NCBI GenBank assembly: GCA_035552775.1
Contig: DASZKW010000097.1
Location: 1-64,000, forward strand
Direction: 5' to 3'
Source: DASZKW01 sp035552775
GTDB lineage: Bacteria > Actinomycetota > Acidimicrobiia > Acidimicrobiales > Palsa-688
DNA: 64,000 nt
Each line of letters starts with the position of its first letter. Within the stretch, counting starts at the first letter, position 1. Under the pieces are notes generated by a model. That model made no database searches. It was not told the origin of the DNA and was given only the letters and a program-made list of their open reading frames with translations. Position numbers and translations under genes: made by a program. Positions 6,503-16,112 of this stretch are shown in pieces.

Positions 6503-9500
6503 ATGACACTTGCGGCCGCCGAGCCAGGACACGCCCTCTACCAGCCCGACTTCGAGCACGATGCGTGCGGCGTTGCCTTCGTCGTCGATATCGCCGGGCG
6601 CGCCAGCCACCGCATGGTCCGCCTGGGTCTCCAGAGCCTGTGCAACCTCGAACACCGGGGAGCGTCGGGGGCGGAGACCAACACGGGTGACGGCGCCGGG
6701 ATCCTCATCCAGGTGCCGGATCGCTTCTGCCGGGCCACCTCTGGCTGTGACCTTCCCGAGCCGGGCGCTTACGCCACCGGGATCGCGTTCCTCCCGACCG
6801 ACCCGACCGACGCCCAGCGCTGCGCCGAGTCGATCGAGAAGCTGGCCGCCACCGAAGGGCTCCGTGTGCTCGGCTGGCGGGACGTGCCAGTGGAGGCGGC
6901 GATGCTCGGCGGCATTGCCAGGGGAGCCATGCCCATGTTCCGCCAGCTGTTCGTTTCCGGTCCGAACGGCTGTGCCGGCCTGGACCTCGAGCGGCGGGCG
7001 TTCATCTTGCGGAAGCGGGTCGAGCACGAGGTGAGCGGGGTCTATTTCCCCTCCCTTTCGGCGCGCACGCTCGTTTACAAGGGGATGCTGACCGCCCCGC
7101 AGATGACAGAGTTCTGGCCCGACCTGGGTGACGAGCGGTTGGAGAGCGCCCTGGCCCTCGTCCACTCCCGGTTCTCCACCAATACCTTCCCGAGCTGGCC
7201 TCTCGCCCACCCCTACCGCTACTTGGCCCACAACGGGGAGATCAACACGCTCCAGGGCAACCGCAACTGGATGCGGGCACGAGAGGCGCTGCTCGCCAGC
7301 GACCTGCTGCCGGGCCCGGCCGGCCCCGGAGGCCACCAGCACGGCCCGGCCGGCCCCGGAGGCCAACAGCACGGCCGGGCCTCGCTCGAGCGCATTTTCC
7401 CGATCATCACGCCCGGCGCCAGCGACTCCGCCACCTTCGACGAGGTCCTCGAGCTGCTTCACCTCGGCGGGCGCTCACTCGCCCACTCCGTGCTGATGAT
7501 GGTCCCCGAAGCATGGGAGAACCATCGGGACATGGACCCCGCCAAGCGCGCCTTCTACCAGTTCCACGCCGCCCTAATGGAACCGTGGGACGGTCCGGCG
7601 TCGATCGCATTCACCGACGGCACGGTCATCGGTGCCGTGCTGGACCGCAACGGTCTTCGGCCCTCGCGCTACTGGGTGACCGACGACGGTCTCGTGGTCA
7701 TGGCCTCCGAGGTCGGTGTGCTCGACATCGAACCGGCCCGGGTAGTGCAGCGCGGCAGGCTGCAACCGGGGCGCATGTTCTTGGTGGACACCTCAGCGGG
7801 GCGCATAGTGAGCGACGCCGAGCTAAAGGCGGATCTGGCCGCCGCCCACCCCTACGCCGACTGGCTCTCCGAGCAGCAGATCCATTTCGACGCGCTGGCG
7901 CCCCGGTTCGCGTTGACCCCCCAGCACGGCTCGATTGTCACCCACCAGCGCCTCTTCGGCTACACCGAGGAGGACCTCAAGGTGCTGCTCGGCCCCATGG
8001 CCCACGCCGGCGCCGAGCCCATCGGGTCCATGGGTACCGACACCCCCCTGGCCGTGCTTTCGGCCCGGCCCCGCGTGCTCTACGACTACTTCCACCAGCT
8101 GTTCGCCCAGGTGACCAACCCGCCCCTCGACGCCATCCGCGAGGAGCTGGTCACGTCCTTGGAAGGCACAATCGGCCCCGAGGGCAACCTCCTCGATCCC
8201 AGGCCCGAGAGCTGCAACCAGATAGTGCTCCCCCAGCCCGTGCTCACCAACGAAGAGCTGGCCAAGCTGGTCTACATCGACGAAGGCGGAGGCCAGCCCG
8301 GTTGGCGGGCCTTCGCCATCGACGGGCTGTTCTCTGCGCCCGCGCCGGGCGACGGTGACTACCAAGCAGGCGAGGCGCTGCGCGTGGCGCTGGAGGACAT
8401 CTGCGCCCGCGTCAGCCGGGCCATCGCCGACGGAGCCAAGATCATCGTCCTGTCGGACCGCCACAGCTCAACCGAGCTGGCGCCCATCCCCGCCCTGCTC
8501 CTGGTGAGTGCCGTCCATCACCGCCTCATCGCCGAGAAGACCCGCACCCGGGTGGGGCTGGTGGTCGAGACGGGCGAAGCCCGCGAGGTGCACCACATGG
8601 CGCTCCTGCTCGGCTACGGCGCCGCCGCAATAAATCCCTACCTGGCCTTCGAGACGATCGACGACATGATCAATGAAGGTCTGCTCACCGGGGTCACCCC
8701 GCGGCGCGCTGCCCACAACTACGTCAAGGCGTGCGGCAAGGGTGTGCTCAAGATCATGTCGAAGATGGGGATCTCCACCGTGGCGTCCTACACCGGAGCC
8801 CAGGTGTTCGAAGCCATCGGCCTGGCCGCGGACATGGTCGACGAGTATTTCACCGGCACGGTGAGCCGCATAGGCGGCGCCGGCCTCGACGAGATCGCCC
8901 GAGAGGTCCTGCGGCGCCACGCGGTTGCGTGGCCCGATCGGCCTACCGCCCTGGCCCACCGCGACCTCGAGGTGGGGGGCGAGTACCAATGGAGGCACGA
9001 GGGCGAGTTCCACCTGTTCAACCCGACGACAGTCCACAAGCTGCAACACGCCACGCGCACGAAGCGGTACTCGATCTTCAAGGAGTACACGGCCGCGGTC
9101 GACGGCCAGGCCACGCGCCTCGCCACCCTGAGGGGGCTTCTGCGCCTGCGCCCGGCGGAGGAGCGGGGCCGCGAACCGGTACCGCTCGACCAGGTCGAGC
9201 CCGTCTCCGAGATCGTCCGCCGTTTCGCCACGGGCGCCATGTCCTACGGCTCGATATCCGCGGAGGCCCACGAGACCCTGGCCATCGCCATGAACCGCAT
9301 GGGGGCGCGTTCCAATACCGGAGAGGGGGGCGAGGACGCCGAAAGGTTCACACCGGACGGCAACGGCGATCTGCGCCGCAGTGCCATCAAGCAGGTCGCG
9401 TCAGGACGTTTCGGAGTGACCAGCGAGTACCTGGTCAACGCCGACGACATCCAGATCAAGATGGCCCAGGGCGCAAAGCCCGGCGAGGGCGGCCAGCTGC

Positions 9501-11245
9501 CCGGCCACAAGGTTTACCCCTGGATCGCCAAGACCCGTTACTCGACGCCGGGGGTAGGCCTGATCTCACCCCCGCCCCACCACGACATTTACTCCATCGA
9601 AGACCTGGCCCAGCTGATCCACGACCTGAAGAACGCCAACGACAAGGCCCGCATCAACGTGAAGCTGGTGGCCGAGGTCGGCGTGGGCACCGTGGCGGCC
9701 GGCGTAGCCAAGGCGCACGCCGACGTGGTCCTGATCTCGGGCCACGACGGTGGCACCGGCGCTTCTCCTTTGAACTCGCTCAAGCACGCCGGCGCACCCT
9801 GGGAGCTCGGCCTGGCCGAGACCCAGCAGACCTTGATCCGCAACGGTTTGCGCGACCGCATAGTCGTGCAGGTCGACGGCCAGCTCAAGACCGGCCGTGA
9901 CGTGATCATCGCCGCTTTGTTGGGGGCCGAGGAGTTCGGCTTCGCCACAGCACCGCTGGTGGTGAGTGGATGCGTGATGATGCGTGTCTGCCACCTCGAC
10001 ACCTGCCCCGTGGGCATCGCCACCCAGAACCCCGAACTACGCAAGCGATTCAACGGCAAACCGGAGTTCGTCGTCACCTTCTTCGAGTACATCGCGTCGG
10101 AGGTGCGCGAGCTGCTGGCGTCGCTCGGCTACAGGACCCTGGACGAGGCCATAGGCGATGCCGCCTCGGCTCTCGACAGCACCCCCGCCATCGGCCACTG
10201 GAAAGCGGCCGGCCTGGACCTGTCGCCGATCCTCGCCTGCGGCTGGGAGGGTCTGGGCGTGGGCGCCGGCGGTGACGGTGCCGGCGGGCGAAACGGCGCC
10301 GGCGGTGGCGGTGGCGGGCGAAATGGAAGCGGCGGCGGCGGCGACTGGGCCGGCGGAGCCCGTCGCTGCGTCACCACTCAGGACCACGGCCTCGCCCGGG
10401 CCTTGGACGTCGAGCTCATCGCTGCCGCCCGACCGGCTCTCGACGCCGGCAGGCGGGTCCGCCTCGAGCGGCCCATCCGCAACGTCAACCGCACCGTCGG
10501 CACCCTCCTCGGCGCCGAGGTGACCCGGCGCTTCGGTGCCGCCGGGCTCCCGGATTCGACGATCGACATCCGCTTCACCGGGTCGGCGGGCCAGAGCTTC
10601 GGCGCGTTCCTGCCCCGTGGCATCACGCTGGGCCTCGAAGGCGACGCCAATGACTACGTCGGCAAGGGTCTGTCGGGGGGTCGTCTCGTGCTGCGCCCGT
10701 CGCCGGACGCGCCGGCGTCGTTCTTGGCCGAGGAGCAGATCATCGCCGGCAATGTCATCCTCTACGGCGCCACCGCGGGCGAGGCGTTCCTGCGGGGCGT
10801 GGTCGGCGAGCGCTTCGCCGTGCGCAACTCGGGGGCGACCGCCGTCGTCGAGGGACTGGGCGACCACGGCTGCGAGTACATGACCGGGGGCCGGGTGGTG
10901 GTGCTCGGCGACATCGGCCGCAACTTCGGCGCCGGGATGTCGGGGGGGATCGCCTACCTGTGGGACCCGGGGGGCCGCTCCCGCTCCATGGTGAACCCCG
11001 AGATGGTCGACCTCGACCCCCTCGGCGATGACGACGCCACCTGGCTCGTCGCCGTGCTGTCCAGGCACCACGACGAGACCGCGTCGGCGGTCGCGGCCCG
11101 GATCCTCGGTGGCTGGCCTGGAAGCAGGGGCGACTTCGCAAAGGTGATGCCGAAGGACTACAAGCGGGTCCTGGCTGCGGCGCGCCAAGCCGAGCAGCAG
11201 GGTACGGCGGTCGACGATGCCATCATGGCGGCCGCTCGTGGGTGA
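6503..11245 (+). CDS. gltB: Glutamate synthase (GOGAT) large subunit
   Basis: A 1580-aa enzyme. A short propeptide precedes the N-terminal nucleophile Cys22 (HDACGVAF), which frees ammonia from glutamine in the class II amidotransferase domain (to about residue 450). Central and FMN-binding domains follow; AKPGEGGQLPGHKV and GTGASPLNS are typical, and the 3Fe-4S region is CHLDTCPVGIATQNP. A C-terminal GxGxG-repeat domain ends the protein. Two insertions are unusual: a doubled 10-residue Gly/Pro/His repeat at about 271-290 and a Gly-rich linker of about 35 residues before the C-terminal domain (encoded near 10260-10370). With GltD it makes two glutamates from glutamine and 2-oxoglutarate. ATG 6503 has a GAGG site; the upstream in-frame codons show no homology. 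Confidence 0.95.
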   Translation: MTLAAAEPGHALYQPDFEHDACGVAFVVDIAGRASHRMVRLGLQSLCNLEHRGASGAETNTGDGAGILIQVPDRFCRATSGCDLPEPGAYATGIAFLPTDPTDAQRCAESIEKLAATEGLRVLGWRDVPVEAAMLGGIARGAMPMFRQLFVSGPNGCAGLDLERRAFILRKRVEHEVSGVYFPSLSARTLVYKGMLTAPQMTEFWPDLGDERLESALALVHSRFSTNTFPSWPLAHPYRYLAHNGEINTLQGNRNWMRAREALLASDLLPGPAGPGGHQHGPAGPGGQQHGRASLERIFPIITPGASDSATFDEVLELLHLGGRSLAHSVLMMVPEAWENHRDMDPAKRAFYQFHAALMEPWDGPASIAFTDGTVIGAVLDRNGLRPSRYWVTDDGLVVMASEVGVLDIEPARVVQRGRLQPGRMFLVDTSAGRIVSDAELKADLAAAHPYADWLSEQQIHFDALAPRFALTPQHGSIVTHQRLFGYTEEDLKVLLGPMAHAGAEPIGSMGTDTPLAVLSARPRVLYDYFHQLFAQVTNPPLDAIREELVTSLEGTIGPEGNLLDPRPESCNQIVLPQPVLTNEELAKLVYIDEGGGQPGWRAFAIDGLFSAPAPGDGDYQAGEALRVALEDICARVSRAIADGAKIIVLSDRHSSTELAPIPALLLVSAVHHRLIAEKTRTRVGLVVETGEAREVHHMALLLGYGAAAINPYLAFETIDDMINEGLLTGVTPRRAAHNYVKACGKGVLKIMSKMGISTVASYTGAQVFEAIGLAADMVDEYFTGTVSRIGGAGLDEIAREVLRRHAVAWPDRPTALAHRDLEVGGEYQWRHEGEFHLFNPTTVHKLQHATRTKRYSIFKEYTAAVDGQATRLATLRGLLRLRPAEERGREPVPLDQVEPVSEIVRRFATGAMSYGSISAEAHETLAIAMNRMGARSNTGEGGEDAERFTPDGNGDLRRSAIKQVASGRFGVTSEYLVNADDIQIKMAQGAKPGEGGQLPGHKVYPWIAKTRYSTPGVGLISPPPHHDIYSIEDLAQLIHDLKNANDKARINVKLVAEVGVGTVAAGVAKAHADVVLISGHDGGTGASPLNSLKHAGAPWELGLAETQQTLIRNGLRDRIVVQVDGQLKTGRDVIIAALLGAEEFGFATAPLVVSGCVMMRVCHLDTCPVGIATQNPELRKRFNGKPEFVVTFFEYIASEVRELLASLGYRTLDEAIGDAASALDSTPAIGHWKAAGLDLSPILACGWEGLGVGAGGDGAGGRNGAGGGGGGRNGSGGGGDWAGGARRCVTTQDHGLARALDVELIAAARPALDAGRRVRLERPIRNVNRTVGTLLGAEVTRRFGAAGLPDSTIDIRFTGSAGQSFGAFLPRGITLGLEGDANDYVGKGLSGGRLVLRPSPDAPASFLAEEQIIAGNVILYGATAGEAFLRGVVGERFAVRNSGATAVVEGLGDHGCEYMTGGRVVVLGDIGRNFGAGMSGGIAYLWDPGGRSRSMVNPEMVDLDPLGDDDATWLVAVLSRHHDETASAVAARILGGWPGSRGDFAKVMPKDYKRVLAAARQAEQQGTAVDDAIMAAARG
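7313..7372 (+). repeat. Tandem 30-bp repeat inside gltB
   Basis: Two 30-bp units (7313-7342 and 7343-7372) differ at a single base and encode GPAGPGGHQH then GPAGPGGQQH. The repeat falls in a loop of the glutaminase domain and keeps the frame. Confidence 0.92.
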
Positions 11246-12698
11246 CGTCCGCGGTTTTCTCGACTACCGGCGGGAACTGCCCTCCCGGCGGCCGGTTTCG
11301 GTGCGCCTGCGCGACTGGCGCGAGGTGTACGAGCCATTCCCGCCCGAGCGCGTGGAGGTCCAGGCGTCGCGCTGCATGGACTGCGGGATCCCGTTCTGCA
11401 ACGACGGCTGCCCCCTGCGCAACCTCATCCCTGACTGGAACGACCTCGTCTACCGCGACCAGTGGCGCCAGGCCATAGAACGGCTGCACGCCACCAACAA
11501 CTTCCCCGAGTTCACTGGACGGCTCTGCCCCGCCCCGTGCGAAGCGGCGTGCGTACTCGGCATCAACGCCGACCCTGTGACCATCAAGCAGGTCGAGGTG
11601 TCGATCATCGACCGGGCGTGGCAGGAGGGATGGGTTACGCCGGTCGTGGCTGCGAAGGCGACGGGGAAAAAGGTGGCCGTCGTCGGGTCGGGCCCCGCCG
11701 GACTCGCCGCCGCCCAGCAGCTGACCCGCGCCGGCCATCAGGTAACCGTTTACGAACGGGCCGATCGCCCCGGTGGCCTGCTGCGCTATGGCATTCCCGA
11801 GTTCAAGATGGAGAAGCGGGTGCTCGACCGCCGCCTGGAGCAGATGCGGGCCGAAGGTACGAGATTCATCTGCGACTGCACGGTAGGAAGCGCGCCGCCG
11901 GGGGACGGCCATTGCATCAGTGGGCCCGAGCTGCGGGCCGAGCACGACGCGGTCGTCCTCGCAGGGGGGGCCACCGTCGCCCGTGACCTGAAGATCCCGG
12001 GGCGCCAGCTCACCGGAATACACCAGGCCATGGCCTACCTCCCGCCGGCCAACCGGGTGCAGGCCGGCGACATCGAGACGTCACCGATCACCGCCGGCGG
12101 CAAACGGGTGGTCATAATCGGCGGAGGCGACACCGGCGCCGACTGCCTGGGGACCGCCCACCGCCAGGGCGCGCTGTCGGTTCACCAGTTCGAGATCATG
12201 CCCGAGCCCCCGCCCGTGCGCCACGAGAGCACACCGTGGCCGACGTGGCCGTTGATGCTGCGCACCACCTCGGCCCACGAAGAGGGGGGACAACGGGTCT
12301 TCGCGGTGAACACCTCCGCCTTCCTCGACGACGGCGCCGGCGGGGTCCGGGCCCTGGCTGCCCACGAGGTGGTCATGTCCACCGAGGGGGGCCGTCCGAG
12401 GTTCGAGCGGGTCGAGGGCAGCGATTTCGAGCTTCCCTGCGACCTGGTCCTGCTCGCCCTCGGTTTCTCCGGCCCTGAGCACGACGTCCTCGACGGCTTC
12501 GGCGTCGGGCTCACCCCGCGGGGCAATGCCGAACGCCGGCCCGACGGCACCACCGGGGTGCCCGGCGTCTTCGTCTGCGGTGACATGGGCCGGGGTCAGA
12601 GCCTCATCGTGTGGGCGATAGCCGAGGGTCGCACCGCGGCAGCAGCAGCCGACCGCTTCCTCTGTGGCTCCACCCTGTTGCCGGCGCCCCTCGGCTGA
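11238..12698 (+). CDS. gltD: Glutamate synthase small subunit (NADPH-dependent)
   Basis: A 486-aa flavoprotein that passes electrons from NADPH to the large subunit. The N-terminal part has the cysteine clusters CMDCGIPFCNDGCP and LCPAPCEAACV for the 4Fe-4S centres. The FAD-binding fingerprint is VVGSGPAGLAAAQQL and the NADPH-binding one is IIGGGDTGADCLG. The C terminus has the GVFVCGDMGRGQSL FAD motif. GTG at 11238 is chosen because it yields MGDVRGFLDYRRE, the typical start of GltD, and overlaps the gltB stop by 8 bp. ATG at 11217 is in frame and would add 7 residues. Both genes clearly form one operon. Confidence 0.94.
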   Translation: MGDVRGFLDYRRELPSRRPVSVRLRDWREVYEPFPPERVEVQASRCMDCGIPFCNDGCPLRNLIPDWNDLVYRDQWRQAIERLHATNNFPEFTGRLCPAPCEAACVLGINADPVTIKQVEVSIIDRAWQEGWVTPVVAAKATGKKVAVVGSGPAGLAAAQQLTRAGHQVTVYERADRPGGLLRYGIPEFKMEKRVLDRRLEQMRAEGTRFICDCTVGSAPPGDGHCISGPELRAEHDAVVLAGGATVARDLKIPGRQLTGIHQAMAYLPPANRVQAGDIETSPITAGGKRVVIIGGGDTGADCLGTAHRQGALSVHQFEIMPEPPPVRHESTPWPTWPLMLRTTSAHEEGGQRVFAVNTSAFLDDGAGGVRALAAHEVVMSTEGGRPRFERVEGSDFELPCDLVLLALGFSGPEHDVLDGFGVGLTPRGNAERRPDGTTGVPGVFVCGDMGRGQSLIVWAIAEGRTAAAAADRFLCGSTLLPAPLG

Positions 12699-12861
12699 GT
12701 CGAGCCCTGCTGACCGGCTCCAACGCGGTGGCGACGCTTGCCGGTAGTGTGTGGTTGTTCATCGCCTGCGTTCGTGCGCGGGACGATCGCCGGCGCCAGC
12801 CGGTGAGGCCACGAGTTTCCTCGAGTCGGCCTGCTCTCACCCCAGGTCAATTGGAGAAAAC

Positions 12862-14220
12862 TTGCCTCCCCCCACCTTCGCCGATCTCGGCGTACCCACG
12901 TCGCTGACCGCCGTGCTCACGGCCCAGGGCGTCACAGAACCCTTCGCCATCCAGGCCGCGGCCCTGCCCGACGCCATGGCCGGCCACGACATCTGCGGAC
13001 GGGCGCCCACCGGTTCGGGCAAGACCCTCGCGTTCGGGCTGCCGCTGATCGCCGCCCTCGCCCGCGGCGACCGCTGGAGCGAGCCGCGCCGACCACGGGG
13101 CTTGGTGCTAGTGCCCACCCGTGAGCTGGCCGCTCAGGTCGAACGCAGCATCGCACCCCTCGCGGCGGCCGTCGGAGCCCGAACCGCGACGGTGTTCGGC
13201 GGTGTCAGCTACGTCAAGCAGCGGGCTGCCCTCCGCCGCGGAGTGGACGTGCTCGTCGCTTGCCCCGGTCGCCTGGAGGATCTGGTCGCCCAGGGCGACG
13301 TCACTCTCGGCGACACGGACCTGGTGGTGATCGACGAGGCCGACCGGATGGCCGACATGGGGTTCCTGCCGGCCGTGCGCCGTTTGCTCGATCGCACCGC
13401 GGCCAAGCGTCAGACCATGCTTTTCTCCGCGACCCTCGACGGCGAGGTCGACGTGTTGGTACGCCGCTACCAGACGTCGCCCCGCCGCCACGAGGTGGAG
13501 CCCGACTCGTCGTCCAACGGAGCCGTCCACCACGTGTTCTGGCGGGCCGAGCAGTCCGACAGGCTCTCGCTCACCGCCCAGATCGTGGCCGCCCACTCCC
13601 CCGCCATGGTGTTCTGTCGTACCCGGCACGGCGCCGACCGCCTGACCGCCCGGCTAGGAGCCGCCGGGGTGGTGGCGGCTCCCATCCACGGCAGCCGCAG
13701 CCAACCCCAGCGCCAGCGGGCCCTCGCCGCGTTCACGGCCGGCAACGTCCAGGCCCTGGTGGCCACCGACGTCGCCGCACGGGGTATCCACGTCGACGAC
13801 GTGGCCTGCGTAGTCCACTATGACCCTCCCGCAGACGCCAAGGACTACATCCACCGCTCGGGTCGCACCGGGCGGGCGGGGGCGGACGGCATAGTGGTCA
13901 CCATGGTTGGCGGCGACCAGGCCAAGGCGGTACGGACCATGCAGCGGGCCCTCGGCCTCGACCAGCGTGTCTCCGCTCCTGACCCCTCGGCCCTGCCTCC
14001 GACCGCGCCGCCCGAACGGCGGGCACCAGCGCCAGGCGCGCCGGGATCGGAGACGATCCACCACAATCCGAGGGGTGGGGCGCCCCCGTCGCACCGTCGC
14101 CCCCGCGCCGGCCAGCCGGCGCGACGGGCCGGTCAACCGACGAAGCACGGCGGTCAGCCCGCGCGGCGCGACCGCGGTGGGCCGCCGTCGCCCGGGCAGC
14201 GCAGCCGGCCCCGGCCCTGA
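12862..14220 (+). CDS. DEAD-box ATP-dependent RNA helicase
   Basis: A 452-aa helicase with all the usual motifs: Q motif FAIQ, motif I APTGSGKT, Ia PTRELA, Ib CPGRL, II DEAD (as DEADRM), III SAT, V VATDVAARGIHVDDV and VI HRSGRTGRAG. After the core, about 95 residues form a Pro/Arg-rich basic tail likely to bind RNA. It remodels RNA structures or ribosomal intermediates with ATP. The start is taken as TTG 12862 because GGAG sits 5 nt before it and it gives the family-like opening LPPPTFADLGV; the frame stays open upstream but without similarity. About 160 bp separate it from gltD. Confidence 0.92.
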   Translation: MPPPTFADLGVPTSLTAVLTAQGVTEPFAIQAAALPDAMAGHDICGRAPTGSGKTLAFGLPLIAALARGDRWSEPRRPRGLVLVPTRELAAQVERSIAPLAAAVGARTATVFGGVSYVKQRAALRRGVDVLVACPGRLEDLVAQGDVTLGDTDLVVIDEADRMADMGFLPAVRRLLDRTAAKRQTMLFSATLDGEVDVLVRRYQTSPRRHEVEPDSSSNGAVHHVFWRAEQSDRLSLTAQIVAAHSPAMVFCRTRHGADRLTARLGAAGVVAAPIHGSRSQPQRQRALAAFTAGNVQALVATDVAARGIHVDDVACVVHYDPPADAKDYIHRSGRTGRAGADGIVVTMVGGDQAKAVRTMQRALGLDQRVSAPDPSALPPTAPPERRAPAPGAPGSETIHHNPRGGAPPSHRRPRAGQPARRAGQPTKHGGQPARRDRGGPPSPGQRSRPRP

Positions 14221-14233
14221 TTACGCTCGGTCC

Positions 14234-15044
14234 ATGACGGAGGGCACGTCGCTCGGAGTGGGGTCGATCCTGCGGGCCATTCGCCATGCCCACCCCGCCG
14301 ACGTGCCCGACATGGCCGTGGCCGCCGCCCAGGCGTTCAGGGGCACCGCTCCTGCCTCCCCTCGCCGTCCAGTCCCGACGGGTGATCGCCGCCGGGATGG
14401 TAGAACCCGCCTACGAGGTGGGAGGCGACTGCTTCGACTACGCCTTGAACGGACCACACTTCGATGTCGCGCTGATGGACTCCGTTGGTCACGGGGTCGG
14501 CTCCTCGGTGATCGCCGCCCTCGCCGTCGGCTCCTACCGCCACGACCGGCGCGAGGGTCGGGCCCTGGAGCACGTGCACGACAACCTCGACCCTGTCATC
14601 GGCGCACAGTTCGGGGGCGAGAGCTTCGTCACCGGCCAGTTGGCCCGCATCGAGCTCGACACCGGCACCCTCAAGTGGATCAACGCCGGCCACCCCCCGC
14701 CGCTGCTCATCCGTGGCGGCCGTGTGATCGGACACCTCGAGTGCACCCCGGCGTTGCCCTGGGGTCTTGGCCCGTCCGCCGCGGAGGTGGCCACCGTATC
14801 GCTGGAGCCCGGAGACGGGATCCTTTTCTATACCGACGGGGTGGTCGAGGCTGGCGCCTCAGTCGGCGAGGACTTCGTTACTGATCGGCTGGCCGACCTG
14901 GCCGGCCAGCACGCATCCGACCAGTTGACCGTCAGCATGACCGTCCGCCTTCTCATTCAGGCCGTGCTCGAACACCACAAGCTCAATCTCCACGACGACG
15001 CCACCATCCTCCTCGTGCAGTGGACGGGGCCCGACTCCAACTGA
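14234..15044 (+). pseudogene. SpoIIE/PP2C-type phosphatase with frameshift and internal deletion
   Basis: The catalytic domain is well preserved: LLPPLAVQSRRV, EVGGDCFDYALNG, MDSVGHGVGSSVIAALAVGS, INAGHPPPLLIRGG, LFYTDGVVEAG and DDATILL carry the metal-binding Asp residues. The plausible native start is ATG 14234, which opens a different frame (MTEGTSLGVGSILRAIRHA, then PADVPDMAVAAAQAF). That frame loses meaning near 14340, exactly where the catalytic frame begins. Related actinobacterial proteins, as I know them, have a sensor-like region of over 100 residues between these two parts. So a deletion plus a +1 frameshift seems to have removed it. A shorter protein could still be made from an internal start such as ATG 14399. 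The family dephosphorylates STAS anti-sigma antagonists. Confidence 0.6.
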
Positions 15045-15077
15045 CCCGAGCCTCCCCCGGCCCTGTGGCCGGGGCTG

Positions 15078-15230
15078 ACGATTCTCGGTGAGACCCTCGA
15101 CAGCGAGCACATCGAGGCCGACTACGCGTATGGGGTCTTGACGGTGCGGATCCCGGTCGCCGAGACGGCCAAGCCCCGCAAGGTGTCGATCAACGCCACC
15201 GCCAACGGGCGCACCGCCATCAACGCTTAG
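15078..15230 (+). pseudogene. C-terminal remnant of an Hsp20 small heat-shock protein gene
   Basis: About 50 codons read ILGETLDSEHIEADYAYGVL, then TVRIPVAETAKPRKVSI and a short tail to TAG 15228-15230. This is the end of the alpha-crystallin domain of actinobacterial Hsp20 proteins (LGETLDxxxIEAxYxxGVL, then IPVAExAKPRKVxI). There is no start codon or N-terminal two thirds: the frame reaches straight back to the TGA of the phosphatase remnant 34 bp upstream. So the gene was truncated, probably by the same events that damaged its neighbour. Still followed by a good terminator. Confidence 0.75.
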
Positions 15231-15260
15231 AGGTCTTGAAGGCAGGACCAACAGGCAGGC

Positions 15261-15301
15261 GAACCCGGGGCCGCGGACGCGACCCCGGGTTCCGCCCTTT
15301 T
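15261..15301 (+). terminator. Rho-independent terminator after the Hsp20 remnant
   Basis: GAACCCGGGG (15261-15270) pairs perfectly with CCCCGGGTTC (15283-15292) over a 12-nt loop and is followed by GCCCTTTT. It probably ended the former hsp20 transcript and now separates it from the convergent gene at 15339. Confidence 0.85.
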
Positions 15302-15338
15302 CGGCACGCTCGATGACCCCGGCGTCGCCCACCGGTCT

Positions 15339-16112
15339 TCACGGCATGGGCTCACGGTCGGACTCCTCCTCGGCGTGGACCACAAGTCGCTGGTGCGCGA
15401 TCGCGGCGTGGTGGCGTTCGGCGCCCTCGGGGCCGGCGGGCCGGCGGTCCAGTTCGTCGAGGCTGTCGCCGAGCCCGTAGAGGACCAAGGTGTCACCGGG
15501 GCGGACGCACGTAGAGTTTATGGGTGTCCCCCGGTAGCGTCCGTCGGCGCGCGTGATGCCGAGCACGGCGATACCTTCGTCTCGCAGGTCCAAGTCGCCG
15601 AGGCGCTGGTCGGCGAGCCAGTCGCCGGGGTCGACGGCCATCTCCGTGACCGTGTAGCCGCCTGAAAGCTTTAGGAGCCCGTCGAGGTCCCGGGTAGGAA
15701 GGTCGGTGTAACTGCGCAGGAAATGGGCGATGAGCCGGGTCAGGCGGGCGTCGACCCACCGGCTGCGTGAGATCTGGATGAGGGCGAGGAGCCCGACGAC
15801 CAGCTCGAGGATCCTGTAGCCCTGGGCGCCGGCGCCGCCCCCGCCTCGAAACCCGAGGATCAAGGTGGTGGCCGACGCAACGATCCCAGCGTTGCCGAGC
15901 AGCATCAGCGCCATGATCACCCGGCGCCGCAGGGGGTGGCGCACCACCTCCTCGGATTCAGTGGTGCTGAAGCCGGTCCCCGAAAACGCGGACCTGGCCT
16001 GGAAACGGGCGACCTGGCTCGGCATACCCGTGGCCACCAGGATGGCCGTCGCCACCCGGGTGATGAGCAGAGACACGGCCACGACGAGCAACAGCGATGA
16101 GATGGCGTACAC
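15339..16112 (-). CDS. Membrane protein with C-terminal TrkA-C (RCK_C) domain
   Basis: A 257-aa protein. Three hydrophobic segments fall in the first 115 residues (about 1-28, 68-90 and 100-115), with a pore-like loop RSAFSGTGFSTTESE that recalls the selectivity region of Trk/Ktr potassium transporters. Residues about 145-230 form a TrkA-C domain (EMAVDPGDWLADQRLGDLDL, GITRADGRYRGTPINSTCVR, PGDTLVLYG), which binds nucleotides or small ligands. It may be a regulatory subunit of ion flux, but the function is not established for this arrangement. The GTG start is uncertain. It faces the hsp20 remnant across a terminator. Confidence 0.8.
   Translation of the reverse strand: MYAISSLLLVVAVSLLITRVATAILVATGMPSQVARFQARSAFSGTGFSTTESEEVVRHPLRRRVIMALMLLGNAGIVASATTLILGFRGGGGAGAQGYRILELVVGLLALIQISRSRWVDARLTRLIAHFLRSYTDLPTRDLDGLLKLSGGYTVTEMAVDPGDWLADQRLGDLDLRDEGIAVLGITRADGRYRGTPINSTCVRPGDTLVLYGLGDSLDELDRRPAGPEGAERHHAAIAHQRLVVHAEEESDREPMP

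Noticed and set aside
12699..12861. Possible tRNA between gltD and the helicase gene
   Set aside because: No TpsiC-loop GTTCRA box with a matching acceptor stem could be found.
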